Shown here: one piece after another, positions 7,456 through 16,000 of the stretch
How positions within the stretch are numbered: the first letter of the stretch is position 1
How the letters are laid out: each line of letters opens with the position of its first letter
Assembly (NCBI GenBank): GCA_023228985.1
Contig: JALOAC010000010.1
Location: 1 to 64,000 of the forward strand
Source: Thiopseudomonas sp.
Lineage (GTDB): Bacteria > Pseudomonadota > Gammaproteobacteria > Pseudomonadales > Pseudomonadaceae
DNA length: 64,000 nucleotides
Direction of reading: 5' to 3'
Translations under genes and position numbers: made by a program
The notes under the pieces: model-generated
The model's database searches: none
What the model saw: the letters and a program-made list of their open reading frames with translations, nothing else
What the model was told of the DNA's origin: nothing

Positions 7456-8433
7456 ATGAAAGCACCCGTACGTGTTGCTGTCACAGGCGCAGCTGGTCAG
7501 ATTGGCTATGCTTTATTATTCCGTATTGCCAGTGGCGAAATGCTCGGCAAGGATCAACCTGTTGTTTTGCAGTTATTGGATCTGCCACAAGCACAAGACG
7601 CACTCAAAGGCGTAATGATGGAGCTGCAAGACTGTGCATTTCCACTCTTAGCTGGCATGGTCGCTTCCGATGACCCAGAAGTAGCTTTCAAAGATGCACA
7701 AGTAGCTATTTTAGTAGGCGCTCGCCCACGCTCAAAAGGTATGGAGCGTGCTGACCTATTGGCTGCTAACGCAGAAATCTTCACCGTTCAAGGCCGCGCA
7801 CTAAACAAAGCCGCTGCCCGCGACGTTAAAGTATTGGTCGTTGGCAACCCAGCGAACACCAACGCTTACATTGCCATGAAATCTGCCCCAGATCTGAACC
7901 CAAACAACTTCACCGCTATGCTGCGCTTAGACCACAACCGTGCGCTAAGCCAGGTTGCTGAGAAAACCGGTAAAGATGTTAAAGACATCAAAAACCTGTG
8001 CGTCTGGGGCAACCACAGCCCAACCATGTACGCTGATTACCGCTTCGCTACCATTAACGGCGAAAGCGTAAAAGACATGATTAACGACCAAGAGTGGAAT
8101 GCTAACGTATTCCTACCTACAGTTGGTAAGCGTGGCGCAGCGATTATTGAAGCGCGCGGCCTGTCCTCAGCAGCTTCTGCGGCTAACGCTGCCATTGACC
8201 ACATCCACGACTGGTGGTTAGGTACGAACGGCGAGTGGACGACTATGGGTGTTCCTTCCGACGGCTCTTACGGTATTCCTGAAGGCACCATGTTCGGCTT
8301 CCCTGTTATTTGCGCTAACGGCGGATACGAAATCGTTCAAGGTCTTGAAATTGATACCTTCAGCCAAGAGTGCATCAATGTCACTCTGGATGAGCTTGAG
8401 CAAGAAAAACAAGGCGTTGCACACCTGCTGTAA
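7456..8433 (+). CDS. mdh: Malate dehydrogenase (NAD-dependent)
   Basis: Interconverts malate and oxaloacetate in the TCA cycle. The 325-residue length and VTGAAGQIGYALLFRIASG place it in the lactate/malate dehydrogenase group common in betaproteobacteria and Xanthomonas, unlike E. coli Mdh. The Rossmann motif GAAGQIG lies at about 11-17, the substrate segment ARPRSKGMERADLL at about 92-105, and the catalytic His is in WGNHSPTMYADY (about 186). Many Pseudomonas rely on membrane malate:quinone oxidoreductase instead. The gene ends in a strong terminator. Confidence 0.96.
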   Translation: MKAPVRVAVTGAAGQIGYALLFRIASGEMLGKDQPVVLQLLDLPQAQDALKGVMMELQDCAFPLLAGMVASDDPEVAFKDAQVAILVGARPRSKGMERADLLAANAEIFTVQGRALNKAAARDVKVLVVGNPANTNAYIAMKSAPDLNPNNFTAMLRLDHNRALSQVAEKTGKDVKDIKNLCVWGNHSPTMYADYRFATINGESVKDMINDQEWNANVFLPTVGKRGAAIIEARGLSSAASAANAAIDHIHDWWLGTNGEWTTMGVPSDGSYGIPEGTMFGFPVICANGGYEIVQGLEIDTFSQECINVTLDELEQEKQGVAHLL

Positions 8434-8443
8434 TCGCCTAGAT

Positions 8444-8474
8444 GCCCAGCTAATTCGCGTTAGCTGGGCTCTTT
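8444..8474 (+). terminator. Rho-independent terminator of mdh
   Basis: GCCCAGCTAA and TTAGCTGGGC form a 10-bp stem around a 6-base loop, followed by a short T-rich run (TCTTT), 11 bases after the mdh stop. Confidence 0.8.
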
Positions 8475-8517
8475 CATAGCTGCTCCCGATAGCCCAATCC
8501 TCTAGGCAAGCTTCTTT

Positions 8518-8970
8518 ATGCATACCCAGACTCTGTGGCTTCTATTTTTTATGGCCTTTATCTCTGGGGCCTTCATGCCGCTACAAGCCGGTATTAATGG
8601 CTTATTAGCTCGGGAAATTTCCAGCACCTTAACCGCAACAACTATTTCTTTTGTGATAGGCGCTATCAGCCTGTTGCTCATCATGCTTTATCAGCGTGAC
8701 ACCATCACCCTCAGCAGCTTAAAAAACCTTTCTTGGTGGCATTGGACTGGCGGCTTGATGGGCGCTTTTTTTGTCTTCACCGCAGCGTTTGCCGCCCCGC
8801 GTATTGGCGCCCTGCTGTTTATGGGGCTAGTGTTAGCCGGACAATTAACAGGCGCAGTATTACTTGATCAACAAGGCTGGGCTGGCTTTCGTGAAGCACC
8901 CATTAGCCTTAGCAAAATTCTTGGTTTGATGTGCATCCTCGCTGGCGTATGGCTCATACGTCGCGGCTAG
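8518..8970 (+). CDS. DMT family permease, YdcZ (DUF606) type
   Basis: A 150-residue membrane protein with about five hydrophobic helices. The opening FFMAFISGAFMPLQAGINGLLA and later GGLMGAFFVF are typical of YdcZ/DUF606 half-size drug/metabolite transporter relatives. These usually act as dimers in the inner membrane and their substrates are mostly unknown. It follows the mdh terminator, so it probably has its own promoter; the ribosome binding site is weak (AGGCAAG about 10 bases upstream). A repeat fragment begins 9 bases after the stop. Confidence 0.85.
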   Translation: MHTQTLWLLFFMAFISGAFMPLQAGINGLLAREISSTLTATTISFVIGAISLLLIMLYQRDTITLSSLKNLSWWHWTGGLMGAFFVFTAAFAAPRIGALLFMGLVLAGQLTGAVLLDQQGWAGFREAPISLSKILGLMCILAGVWLIRRG

Positions 8971-8978
8971 CACGAACG

Positions 8979-8995
8979 CGAGCATAAATGCCCAC
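8979..8995. repeat. Copy of a 17-base post-gene repeat
   Basis: CGAGCATAAATGCCCAC is identical to 1161-1177. Both copies begin 8-9 bases after a stop codon, each preceded by CAC. It looks like the end of a dispersed intergenic repeat. Confidence 0.5.
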
Positions 8996-9090
8996 GCAGA
9001 ACCTAGCCCTTAATTTTTTTTACCCCTCTTCTCTTTGCTTATTCTTACTAAGCGTGAATAATGTGTGCTTAGTTTTTTTGGAGTTTTATT

Positions 9091-10011
9091 ATGTGGTTTC
9101 GCAATTTATTGGTTTATCGTTTGAATTTGGCAGAAGAGTTAAGCCCTGAACAGCTGGAACAGGCTTTGGCTACCAAACCAGCTCTGCCCTGCGGCAGCCA
9201 AACCCTGTCTACTTACGGCTTTGTTGCGCCACTAGGTCGCTCGGAGGACGCACCACTCATTCATCATGCACAAGGATTCACCCTGATTCGCGCGCGTCAG
9301 CAAGAGCGGATTCTACCGGGCAGCGTGGTACGTGATGCGGTCAACGAAAAAACCGATGAAATCGAAGCAGCTGAAGCACGTAAGGTATATAAAAAAGAGC
9401 GTGATCAAATCAAAGACGAAGTAATGCAGGCATTAATGCCGCGGGCATTTATTCGTAACTCCTTTACCTTCGCCGCTATCGCTCCTGCTCAAGGGTTAAT
9501 CTTTATTGATGCATCTAGCGCTAAAAAAGCAGAAGAGCTCCTATCCACACTGCGCGAAGCGTTGGGTAGCCTGCCCGTACGTCCGATCGGCGTGAAACAA
9601 GCCCCCACCGCAACCTTCACCCAGTGGTTAAAGCAACATCAAGCCAGTCATGGCTTACAACTAACCGATGAATGTGAGCTACGCGACACAGCAGAAGACG
9701 GCGGTATCGTTCGCATCAAGCGTGAAGACCTATCGAGCGAAGAAGTACAGACTCACTTGGAAGCTGGCAAAGTAGTTACACAGCTAGCGCTAGCCTGGCA
9801 AGACAAGCTCAGCTTCGTGATTAATGACAAGCTAGCCATTAAGCGCTTACGTTTTGAGGACATCCTGCAAGAGCAAGCCGACCAAGACGGTGGTGATGAT
9901 GCCGCCAGTCAATTTGATGCCAGCTTTATCCTGATGATGCTGACACTGGTCGAGTTTATGCCGCAACTGCTTGAAGCCCTTGGTGGCGAAGAAATCCCAC
10001 AAGGGGTGTAA
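9091..10011 (+). CDS. rdgC: Recombination-associated protein RdgC
   Basis: A ring-shaped, non-specific DNA-binding protein of the nucleoid that modulates RecA. The 306 residues match the family length, and the N terminus MWFRNLLVYRLN and the internal ILPGSVVRDAVNEK are characteristic. GGAG eight bases before the ATG supports the start. It lies just upstream of the CrcZ-like RNA, where Pseudomonas usually has cbrA-cbrB. Confidence 0.95.
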   Translation: MWFRNLLVYRLNLAEELSPEQLEQALATKPALPCGSQTLSTYGFVAPLGRSEDAPLIHHAQGFTLIRARQQERILPGSVVRDAVNEKTDEIEAAEARKVYKKERDQIKDEVMQALMPRAFIRNSFTFAAIAPAQGLIFIDASSAKKAEELLSTLREALGSLPVRPIGVKQAPTATFTQWLKQHQASHGLQLTDECELRDTAEDGGIVRIKREDLSSEEVQTHLEAGKVVTQLALAWQDKLSFVINDKLAIKRLRFEDILQEQADQDGGDDAASQFDASFILMMLTLVEFMPQLLEALGGEEIPQGV

Positions 10012-10055
10012 GCCCGTCAGATTGCACCAACACGGAGCAATCTAACCTCCATACC

Positions 10056-10128
10056 AACTGTTACCTGCACACAAAAAGTAACATCTTCGTGCATTCAGGT
10101 AACAGTTTCTTACACACTCACCGTAACA
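10056..10128 (+). promoter_or_regulatory. CbrB-like activator sites upstream of the CrcZ-like RNA
   Basis: A perfect 12-bp inverted repeat AACTGTTACCTG (10056-10067) / CAGGTAACAGTT (10096-10107), plus further GTAACA half-sites at 10078-10083 and 10123-10128. The P. aeruginosa CbrB site is, as I recall, TGTTAC-N14-GTAACA; the nearest pair here is spaced 13. The sites lie roughly 55-125 bases before the sigma-54 promoter, a normal enhancer distance. Binding by CbrB is inferred. Confidence 0.55.
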
Positions 10129-10179
10129 CCACCCCCTCAAAAATCATCATTTCTTTTGTTATCAACAACTTACAGATAT

Positions 10180-10196
10180 TGGCATAGCAAATGCTT
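10180..10196 (+). promoter_or_regulatory. Sigma-54 promoter of the CrcZ-like RNA
   Basis: TGGCATAGCAAATGCTT has the invariant GG and GC at the exact 12-base phase of the -24/-12 consensus TGGCACG-N4-TTGCW. The predicted transcript start is near 10206. Confidence 0.75.
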
Positions 10197-10205
10197 ACTG
10201 TATAA

Positions 10206-10514
10206 CTAACAAAAACAATAAGTGCTTTGATAACAACAATAAAAAAGTTTCCTTATCCATGCTAACAACAATAACAAGGTGGAAAGGCAGTCAACTGATT
10301 ACTTTGAAGAAGAGAGTTGTAGCGCGTTTAGTCTGTAACAACAAAAACAACAGCTGGTTACAGCGCAGCTAAACACAGATTACTAACCTCAGCTATCAAA
10401 GCAATCCGCTGATTTTAAAGGCAGGCATTGCTTGTTGTGGTACGGCGTAATAAAAACAACAAAACCCCGTTAACAATAAAAATAAATACCCAGGAGGCTT
10501 CGGCCTCCTTTTTT
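10206..10514 (+). ncRNA. crcZ: CrcZ-like regulatory RNA (Hfq/Crc sponge)
   Basis: A transcript of about 309 bases that ends in a terminator and contains six A-rich CA motifs of the AAnAAnAA kind, near 10208, 10232, 10264, 10337, 10449 and 10472 (for example AACAACAATAA). In Pseudomonas, CrcZ titrates Hfq/Crc through such motifs and relieves carbon catabolite repression. It is transcribed by sigma-54 with CbrB and lies just upstream of pcnB. The same three features occur here: sigma-54 promoter, CbrB-like sites and pcnB downstream. Sequence identity to CrcZ could not be measured; the 5' end is estimated from the promoter. Confidence 0.8.
10492..10514 (+). terminator. Terminator of the CrcZ-like RNA
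   Basis: AGGAGGC-TTCG-GCCTCCT is a perfect 7-bp stem on a stable UUCG tetraloop followed by a T6 run. Confidence 0.9.
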
Positions 10515-10561
10515 ATTGCCATAACTTAACCAAATCGCAGCAATCCTTACTCCCTAGCACA

Positions 10562-10590
10562 TTCACCTATTAGGCAAGCGGTGTTAGAAT
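10562..10590 (+). promoter_or_regulatory. Probable pcnB promoter
   Basis: TTCACC (10562-10567), a 17-base spacer and TAGAAT (10585-10590) with a TG extension upstream of the -10. This would start pcnB transcription separately from the RNA before it. Confidence 0.5.
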
Positions 10591-10633
10591 GCAGCGCCAT
10601 ACCAACTAACCAGGCTCTGCTTAGGCCCAATTA

Positions 10634-11992
10634 ATGCTGAAAAAGCTTATTACTAAATTACGTAAACCACGCCCACCCACGCCCGATACGCATGTGCTCA
10701 CCCAGCAGCAGCACGGTCTATCTATTGAACAGTTCAGCCGCAACTCAGCTGCAGCAGCAAAAAAACTGCAAGATGCAGGTTTTCAAGCCTTTTTAGTGGG
10801 TGGTTCGGTACGTGATGCATTACTGGGCGAAAACCCTAAAGATTTCGACGTAGCCACCAGCGCAACGCCTGAACAGGTACGCGCCCTGTTTCGCAACTCA
10901 CGCATTATCGGTCGACGCTTTAAACTTGTGCATCTGTACCATGGCCGTGAAATTGTTGAGGTCGCTACTTTTCGCGGCAGTCATCAAGACTGTGATGAGG
11001 ACGATGAACGCTCATCCCAACACGAATCCGGCCGTATTTTGCGCGACAACGTATACGGCACTTTAGAAGAAGACGCACTACGCCGCGACTTTACGATTAA
11101 CGCCCTGTATTACAATGTTAGCAATCAATGCGTGTACGATTTTGCTGAGGGTGTTACCGACATACACAAGCGTTCATTACGTTTGATTGGCGACCCCGAA
11201 CAGCGCTATTTAGAAGACCCCGTACGCATGCTCAGAGCCATTCGCTTTGCGGCAAAGCTGGGCTTTACTATTGCACCAGACACAGCAGAACCCATTCGTC
11301 GCTTAGCGCCTTTATTGGCCGATATTCCTCCAGCCCGTCTATTTGACGAAGTGCTTAAGCTGTTTTTAAATGGCCAAGCCGAACTCACTTTTGATTTACT
11401 GCTGGAATACGACTTATTTGCGCCGCTCTTTCCAGCCACAGCGCAGGCCATCGCCAACAATCCCGACTACAGTCTGCGTCTGATTCGTAACGCGCTACGC
11501 AATACCGATAAACGCATCGCAGACGGCAAAACAATTACTCCGGCTTTTTTGTTTGCCGCATTGCTGTGGCCGGCAATTCCTGCACAGGCAGCACGCTTAC
11601 AAGAAAACGGCATGCCGCCCGTACCCGCAGTGCAAGAAGCCGCGCAACAGGTGCTGTCCCAGCAGCTTAGTCGCATTTCTATCCCCAAGCGTTTCACTCT
11701 GCCAACTCGTGAAATCTGGGCTCTGCAGGAACGTTTACCACGCCGCACCGGAAAACGAGCCGATGCCGTGCTTGCACACCCTAGGTTTCGCGCTGGCTAT
11801 GACTTCTTATTATTGCGCGAAAGCGCTGGCGAAGAAACCGACAACTTGGGCGAGTGGTGGACTGACTATCAAGAGCTTGATGAAGCACAGCAGCGCGCTA
11901 TGATCCGTGACTTGGGCGGTAACACTAAGAAAACCCGCCGACCTAGAAAAAGACGCGCCAACAACACTTTCCAACATAAAACGCAAAGCTAA
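10634..11992 (+). CDS. pcnB: Poly(A) polymerase I
   Basis: Adds poly(A) tails to RNA 3' ends, marking them for decay. The nucleotidyltransferase head lies near residues 50-190 with FLVGGSVRDALLG and the catalytic DFDVAT. DALRRDFTINALYY follows, then the RNA-binding core (DPVRMLRAIRFAAKLGF) and a basic C-terminal tail (TKKTRRPRKRR). The basic tail and 452-residue length favour PcnB over a CCA-adding enzyme. It overlaps folK by one base (TAATG), so translation is coupled. Confidence 0.94.
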   Translation: MLKKLITKLRKPRPPTPDTHVLTQQQHGLSIEQFSRNSAAAAKKLQDAGFQAFLVGGSVRDALLGENPKDFDVATSATPEQVRALFRNSRIIGRRFKLVHLYHGREIVEVATFRGSHQDCDEDDERSSQHESGRILRDNVYGTLEEDALRRDFTINALYYNVSNQCVYDFAEGVTDIHKRSLRLIGDPEQRYLEDPVRMLRAIRFAAKLGFTIAPDTAEPIRRLAPLLADIPPARLFDEVLKLFLNGQAELTFDLLLEYDLFAPLFPATAQAIANNPDYSLRLIRNALRNTDKRIADGKTITPAFLFAALLWPAIPAQAARLQENGMPPVPAVQEAAQQVLSQQLSRISIPKRFTLPTREIWALQERLPRRTGKRADAVLAHPRFRAGYDFLLLRESAGEETDNLGEWWTDYQELDEAQQRAMIRDLGGNTKKTRRPRKRRANNTFQHKTQS

Positions 11993-12498
11993 TGCAGCAG
12001 GTATATATTGGCTTAGGTAGCAATTTGGGTGACTCGACCAACCACTTACAGCAAGCAATAACCGCTATTGCGCAGCTACCTAAAACAGAGTTTATCAAAG
12101 CCTCATCGCTGTACAGCAGCGCACCTTTAGGCCCAACAGATCAGCCGCGCTATGTTAATGCTGTGGCGCACATAGCTACCGCATTAACACCAATCGAGTT
12201 GCTGGATGCCTTACAACATATTGAGCACGTACAAGGCCGAGTGCGCCAAGGCGAGCGCTGGGGGCCACGCACCCTGGATTTGGATATACTTTTATTTGGA
12301 CAGCGTGTGATAAATGAACCTCGCCTGTGCGTTCCGCATTATCATATGCATGCACGGCCTTTTGTGTTAATTCCCTTGGCTGAGCTTTGCACAAAAGATT
12401 TTGTTTTACCTAACGGACAAAGCTTGGCAGAATTGCTGGCTGTTTGTCCGCCCGATACGACTTTAACGCGCCTTGCAAGCCTTGAGCTTTTGGCCTAA
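11992..12498 (+). CDS. folK: 2-amino-4-hydroxy-6-hydroxymethyldihydropteridine pyrophosphokinase
   Basis: Transfers pyrophosphate from ATP to the pterin in folate synthesis. YIGLGSNLGDS opens the protein, and RWGPRTLDLDILLFG (about 87-101) holds the Mg- and ATP-binding residues. Length 168 residues, normal for the family. Its ATG overlaps the pcnB stop. The order pcnB-folK-panB-panC is the Pseudomonas order. Confidence 0.96.
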   Translation: MQQVYIGLGSNLGDSTNHLQQAITAIAQLPKTEFIKASSLYSSAPLGPTDQPRYVNAVAHIATALTPIELLDALQHIEHVQGRVRQGERWGPRTLDLDILLFGQRVINEPRLCVPHYHMHARPFVLIPLAELCTKDFVLPNGQSLAELLAVCPPDTTLTRLASLELLA

Positions 12499-12565
12499 GT
12501 TAGTCAGCTTTTACGCAACCTAGTCATTATAAAGCTTTAAAAAGTGGTACCTAAGAGGCCCCTAC

Positions 12566-13366
12566 ATGCTAAATATCACCCTAACCACATTATTGGCGCA
12601 CAAGCGCAGCGGTGAGAAAATCACCATGCTCACGTGCTATGACGCCACCTTCGCTGCTACCGCCGCTGGCGCTGGCATTGAAGTTCTATTAGTGGGTGAC
12701 TCTTTAGGCATGGTTTTACAGGGCCACGACAGCACCCTACCCGTTAGCGTAGAGGATATGGCTTACCATACCGCTGCGGTTAAGCGCGGCAACAAAGGGG
12801 CGTTAATTTTAAGCGATCTACCCTTTATGGCCACAGCCACCCTTGAACAAACCTACGCTAACTGCGCCACTCTTATGCGCGCCGGCGCGCATATGGTGAA
12901 GCTGGAAGGTGGTGCTTGGTTGGCCGAAGCCGTCACCGGACTGGCCGAGCGCGGCATTCCAAGCTGCGTACATTTGGGCTTAACACCGCAGTCAGTCAAT
13001 GTGTTTGGCGGCTATAAAGTGCAAGGCCGTGGCGATGAGCAAGCAGAAAAGCTTAAAGCAGAAGCCTTAGCCTTGGAGCAAGCCGGTGCCGCCATGCTAC
13101 TGCTGGAATGCGTGCCCAGTCCTTTGGCGCGCGAGATTAGCCAAGCAGCCACAATCCCCGTCATCGGCATCGGCGCAGGCCCTGATACCGACGGTCAGGT
13201 TTTAGTTTTACACGACATGCTGGGGCTATCTATCAGCGGTCGCACGCCTAAGTTTGTGCGTAATTTTATGCAGGATGCTAATACTATCAACCAAGCTATA
13301 GAAAACTACGCCCAAGCCGTTAAACAGGGCAGTTTCCCAGCGAGTGAACACGAATTTTCCGCATGA
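12566..13366 (+). CDS. panB: 3-methyl-2-oxobutanoate hydroxymethyltransferase
   Basis: First committed step to pantothenate: makes ketopantoate from alpha-ketoisovalerate and methylene-THF. Motifs include MLTCYDATFA (about 22-31), LLVGDSLGMVLQG (about 41-53) and PVIGIGAGPDTDGQVLV near 195-212. Length 266 residues. AGAGG precedes the start by about eight bases. It overlaps panC by four bases (ATGA). Confidence 0.97.
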   Translation: MLNITLTTLLAHKRSGEKITMLTCYDATFAATAAGAGIEVLLVGDSLGMVLQGHDSTLPVSVEDMAYHTAAVKRGNKGALILSDLPFMATATLEQTYANCATLMRAGAHMVKLEGGAWLAEAVTGLAERGIPSCVHLGLTPQSVNVFGGYKVQGRGDEQAEKLKAEALALEQAGAAMLLLECVPSPLAREISQAATIPVIGIGAGPDTDGQVLVLHDMLGLSISGRTPKFVRNFMQDANTINQAIENYAQAVKQGSFPASEHEFSA

Positions 13367-14214
13367 AAACCATTGCCGATATTAATCAATTACGTGCCTG
13401 CGTAAAGCAAGCACGCCAAGCTGGGCAGCGCGTAGCTTTAGTGCCAACCATGGGTAACCTGCATGAAGGTCACTTGGCTTTAATAACTCGCGCCAAACAA
13501 GCCGCTAACTTTATTGTGGCCAGCGTTTTTGTTAACCCGTTGCAGTTTGGCCCCAACGAAGATCTGGACAGCTACCCGCGCACCCTAGCTGACGATCAGC
13601 AAAAGCTGGTGCAAGCAGGCTGTAATGTATTATTCACGCCCACCGAACAACTCATGTATCCCAATGGCATGCAGGCGCAAACCCTTGTTCGCGTACCCGG
13701 GGTTAGCGAAGGTCTTTGTGGTGGCAGCCGTCCGGGGCACTTTGATGGCGTCGCCACCATAGTTAACAAGCTGTTCAACATGGTGCAGCCTGACTGCGCC
13801 ATATTTGGCGAGAAGGATTTTCAGCAGCTGGCGGTGATTCGTAAAATGGTGCAGGATTTGAATTTGCCCGTTGAAATTATTGGCGCTCCTATCGTGCGCA
13901 GCGCAGATGGTCTGGCTTTATCCTCAAGAAATGGGTATCTTAGCGCCGAGCAACGCCACGTAGCGCCACAATTACAACATTGCCTACAGGACATCGTTGC
14001 TCGTATCCAGGCAGGCCGCCGTGATTATGCAGTATTACTGCAAGAAGCCAGCAACAGGCTGCAAACACAGGGCTTTGTCACCGATTATATGGAACTACGC
14101 CAGGCTACTGATTTACAGCCAGCCACCCCTGCAAGCAAGCAACTGGTCATTTTAGTTGCCGCAGTATTAGGCGAAACCCGCTTGATTGATAATATAATTT
14201 TCGATTTGTTATAG
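13363..14214 (+). CDS. panC: Pantothenate synthetase (pantoate-beta-alanine ligase)
   Basis: Joins pantoate and beta-alanine with ATP. VPTMGNLHEGHLALI (about 27-41) is the HxGH-type nucleotide-binding segment, FGEKDFQQLAVI the central motif, and LSSRNGYLS the KMSKS-like motif. Length 283 residues. It is translationally coupled to panB. Confidence 0.97.
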   Translation: MKTIADINQLRACVKQARQAGQRVALVPTMGNLHEGHLALITRAKQAANFIVASVFVNPLQFGPNEDLDSYPRTLADDQQKLVQAGCNVLFTPTEQLMYPNGMQAQTLVRVPGVSEGLCGGSRPGHFDGVATIVNKLFNMVQPDCAIFGEKDFQQLAVIRKMVQDLNLPVEIIGAPIVRSADGLALSSRNGYLSAEQRHVAPQLQHCLQDIVARIQAGRRDYAVLLQEASNRLQTQGFVTDYMELRQATDLQPATPASKQLVILVAAVLGETRLIDNIIFDLL

Positions 14215-14271
14215 GGCGCAACCGCTGCTTTCAACGCTGTCAGCAGAGCAAGCCAAAGAGGTAGAAAACAC

Positions 14272-14652
14272 ATGCAAACCATACTGCTCAAAGCTAAATT
14301 ACACCGAGCTATAGCCACTCACGCCGTCGTTGATTACGAAGGTTCGTGCGCAATCGATGGTAATTGGCTGGATATGTCCGGTATCCGTGAGTATGAGCAA
14401 ATTCAGATTTATAACGTTGATAATGGCGAACGCTTTACCACCTACGCTATTCGTGGTGAAGCCGGATCGCAGATCATTTCAGTGAATGGTGCAGCGGCGC
14501 ATAAAGCCAAAGTGGGTGATCGCTTAATTATCTGCGCTTACTGCAACTACGAAGAACACGAGCTGGCTACCCACAAGCCTAGCCTGCTCTACATGGCAGA
14601 CGATGGCTCTCTTAGCCACAGCAGCGACGCCATCCCTGTACAGCTTGCCTAG
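14272..14652 (+). CDS. panD: Aspartate 1-decarboxylase
   Basis: Makes beta-alanine for PanC from aspartate. A 126-residue proenzyme that cleaves itself at Gly24-Ser25 (DYEGSCAIDG) to form the pyruvoyl group on Ser25. The catalytic Tyr and Arg region TTYAIRGEAGS is present. AAGAGG precedes the start. It completes the panBCD set and ends at a terminator shared with flgL. Confidence 0.97.
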   Translation: MQTILLKAKLHRAIATHAVVDYEGSCAIDGNWLDMSGIREYEQIQIYNVDNGERFTTYAIRGEAGSQIISVNGAAAHKAKVGDRLIICAYCNYEEHELATHKPSLLYMADDGSLSHSSDAIPVQLA

Positions 14653-14678
14653 CGCAACACTGTAGCTCACGCATCTCC

Positions 14679-14715
14679 CTAACAACCTACAGGATAACTA
14701 CCTGTAGGTTGTTAG
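14679..14715. terminator. Shared bidirectional terminator of panD and flgL
   Basis: A perfect 15-bp stem, CTAACAACCTACAGG / CCTGTAGGTTGTTAG, with a 7-base loop. Its right arm contains the flgL stop codon (14712-14714, minus strand). The T-run is short on both sides, but the stem is long and lies exactly between convergent genes. Confidence 0.7.
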
Positions 14716-15968
14716 ATCTTATTAAACAGGTTTATCTGACTGATCCGCACATAGCTCTGCTGTGCTGCGTCCAACACTATACTTTGGAACGATAAGCGCG
14801 ATAGCGCTTCTGGATAGTCAACCTCGCGTAATTCAGCCTGTACTGTCTTGTTAATTAAGGTGACGTCCTCGTTATCTACGCGCGTAGTTTCAATTATATT
14901 TAAGCGCGCACCTATATCACCACGAGTGGAGTCTATAGTTACCATCGCATGGTCAATATTGGTTAACGCAATAGCTACAGCATCACGCGTATCACGGTTA
15001 CCCTGCGGGGTGTCCGGATTATCTTCCAGCGCACGGCGCAGCTGATGAATAGTATCCAGCACACCCTGTTTCTGCCGGTTATCATCCTCTATGACAGTGA
15101 CCACTTCACCACCAGCTGGCACACCATCAAAATGTATGATCATGCCACGAAACACTAGACTATCATGGGATTTGTCGTCATCGTCCAAACTTCCTGCCTG
15201 CAACGGTATAGCTCCGCCTACCTCATACACCTCATAGGTTTTAGGGTCGCCCGGTGGGGCTGTGAAGCGTACTTCAATGCCTACAGCAGGAAAACCATTA
15301 TTACCACTAAAGGCAATTTCATCCTGCACCATCGGCGTCGACACGCTCAGGGTGGAACCTGCTGGCAAAGGGTTAGGCGTAACCGTGGGGTCCAAACGTG
15401 CCGCATTAGTAATATTCTGGAAAACTTTTTTGCCGTTATCACTGATAGGCACTGTCAAAGAACTGGCAACTTGCAGACGTCGCTGCCCTTCATCACCCTG
15501 GTAGTCATAACCACCACCGGCGTTACGAACAAAAGGTTCTGTCTTACCCTGAAAGCCCGCAAACTGGTATTCACCGCGGGCGTTTTTAGTATTCATTAAG
15601 CTTAACAGCTCATCTTCGCGCTCACGCAACTCAGCTGCTATAGACTGACGATCATTTTGGCTTAAGGCTCCATTGCCTGCCTCACCGGCCAGCTCACGCA
15701 CGCGCTGCATAATGGTGTTAACAGTATTTAAGGTCGACTCTTCCTGTATCAGGCTGTTATTGGCGGCAGTCAGGTTCTCTTTGTACTGGGAGAGCAAGTT
15801 TTGCTGCTGCTCAAGCTGTAACAAACGCACCGAGGCTACAGGGTCATCAGCAGGCGTAAGGATACGGTTACCAGAGCTGATCTGCTGTTGCGTACGAATC
15901 GCTTCTGCGTAGTTACGCTGAATGCCTTGCACACCTGTATTAAAGGCTTGCTGACTAGAAATTCGCAT
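14712..15968 (-). CDS. flgL: Flagellar hook-associated protein 3 (hook-filament junction)
   Basis: The outer of the two hook-filament junction proteins, exported through the flagellar secretion channel. The N terminus MRISSQQAFNTGVQGIQRNY and the C-terminal end YVRISQINLFNKI are flagellin-type D0 helices that form the coiled-coil core; the middle is variable. Length 418 residues. AAGGAG precedes the ATG. It is the last gene of flgJKL, 32 bases after flgK. Confidence 0.95.
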   Translation of the reverse strand: MRISSQQAFNTGVQGIQRNYAEAIRTQQQISSGNRILTPADDPVASVRLLQLEQQQNLLSQYKENLTAANNSLIQEESTLNTVNTIMQRVRELAGEAGNGALSQNDRQSIAAELREREDELLSLMNTKNARGEYQFAGFQGKTEPFVRNAGGGYDYQGDEGQRRLQVASSLTVPISDNGKKVFQNITNAARLDPTVTPNPLPAGSTLSVSTPMVQDEIAFSGNNGFPAVGIEVRFTAPPGDPKTYEVYEVGGAIPLQAGSLDDDDKSHDSLVFRGMIIHFDGVPAGGEVVTVIEDDNRQKQGVLDTIHQLRRALEDNPDTPQGNRDTRDAVAIALTNIDHAMVTIDSTRGDIGARLNIIETTRVDNEDVTLINKTVQAELREVDYPEALSRLSFQSIVLDAAQQSYVRISQINLFNKI

Positions 15969-16000
15969 GGTTTAACTCCTTGACTGTATGAATCCAGTCC

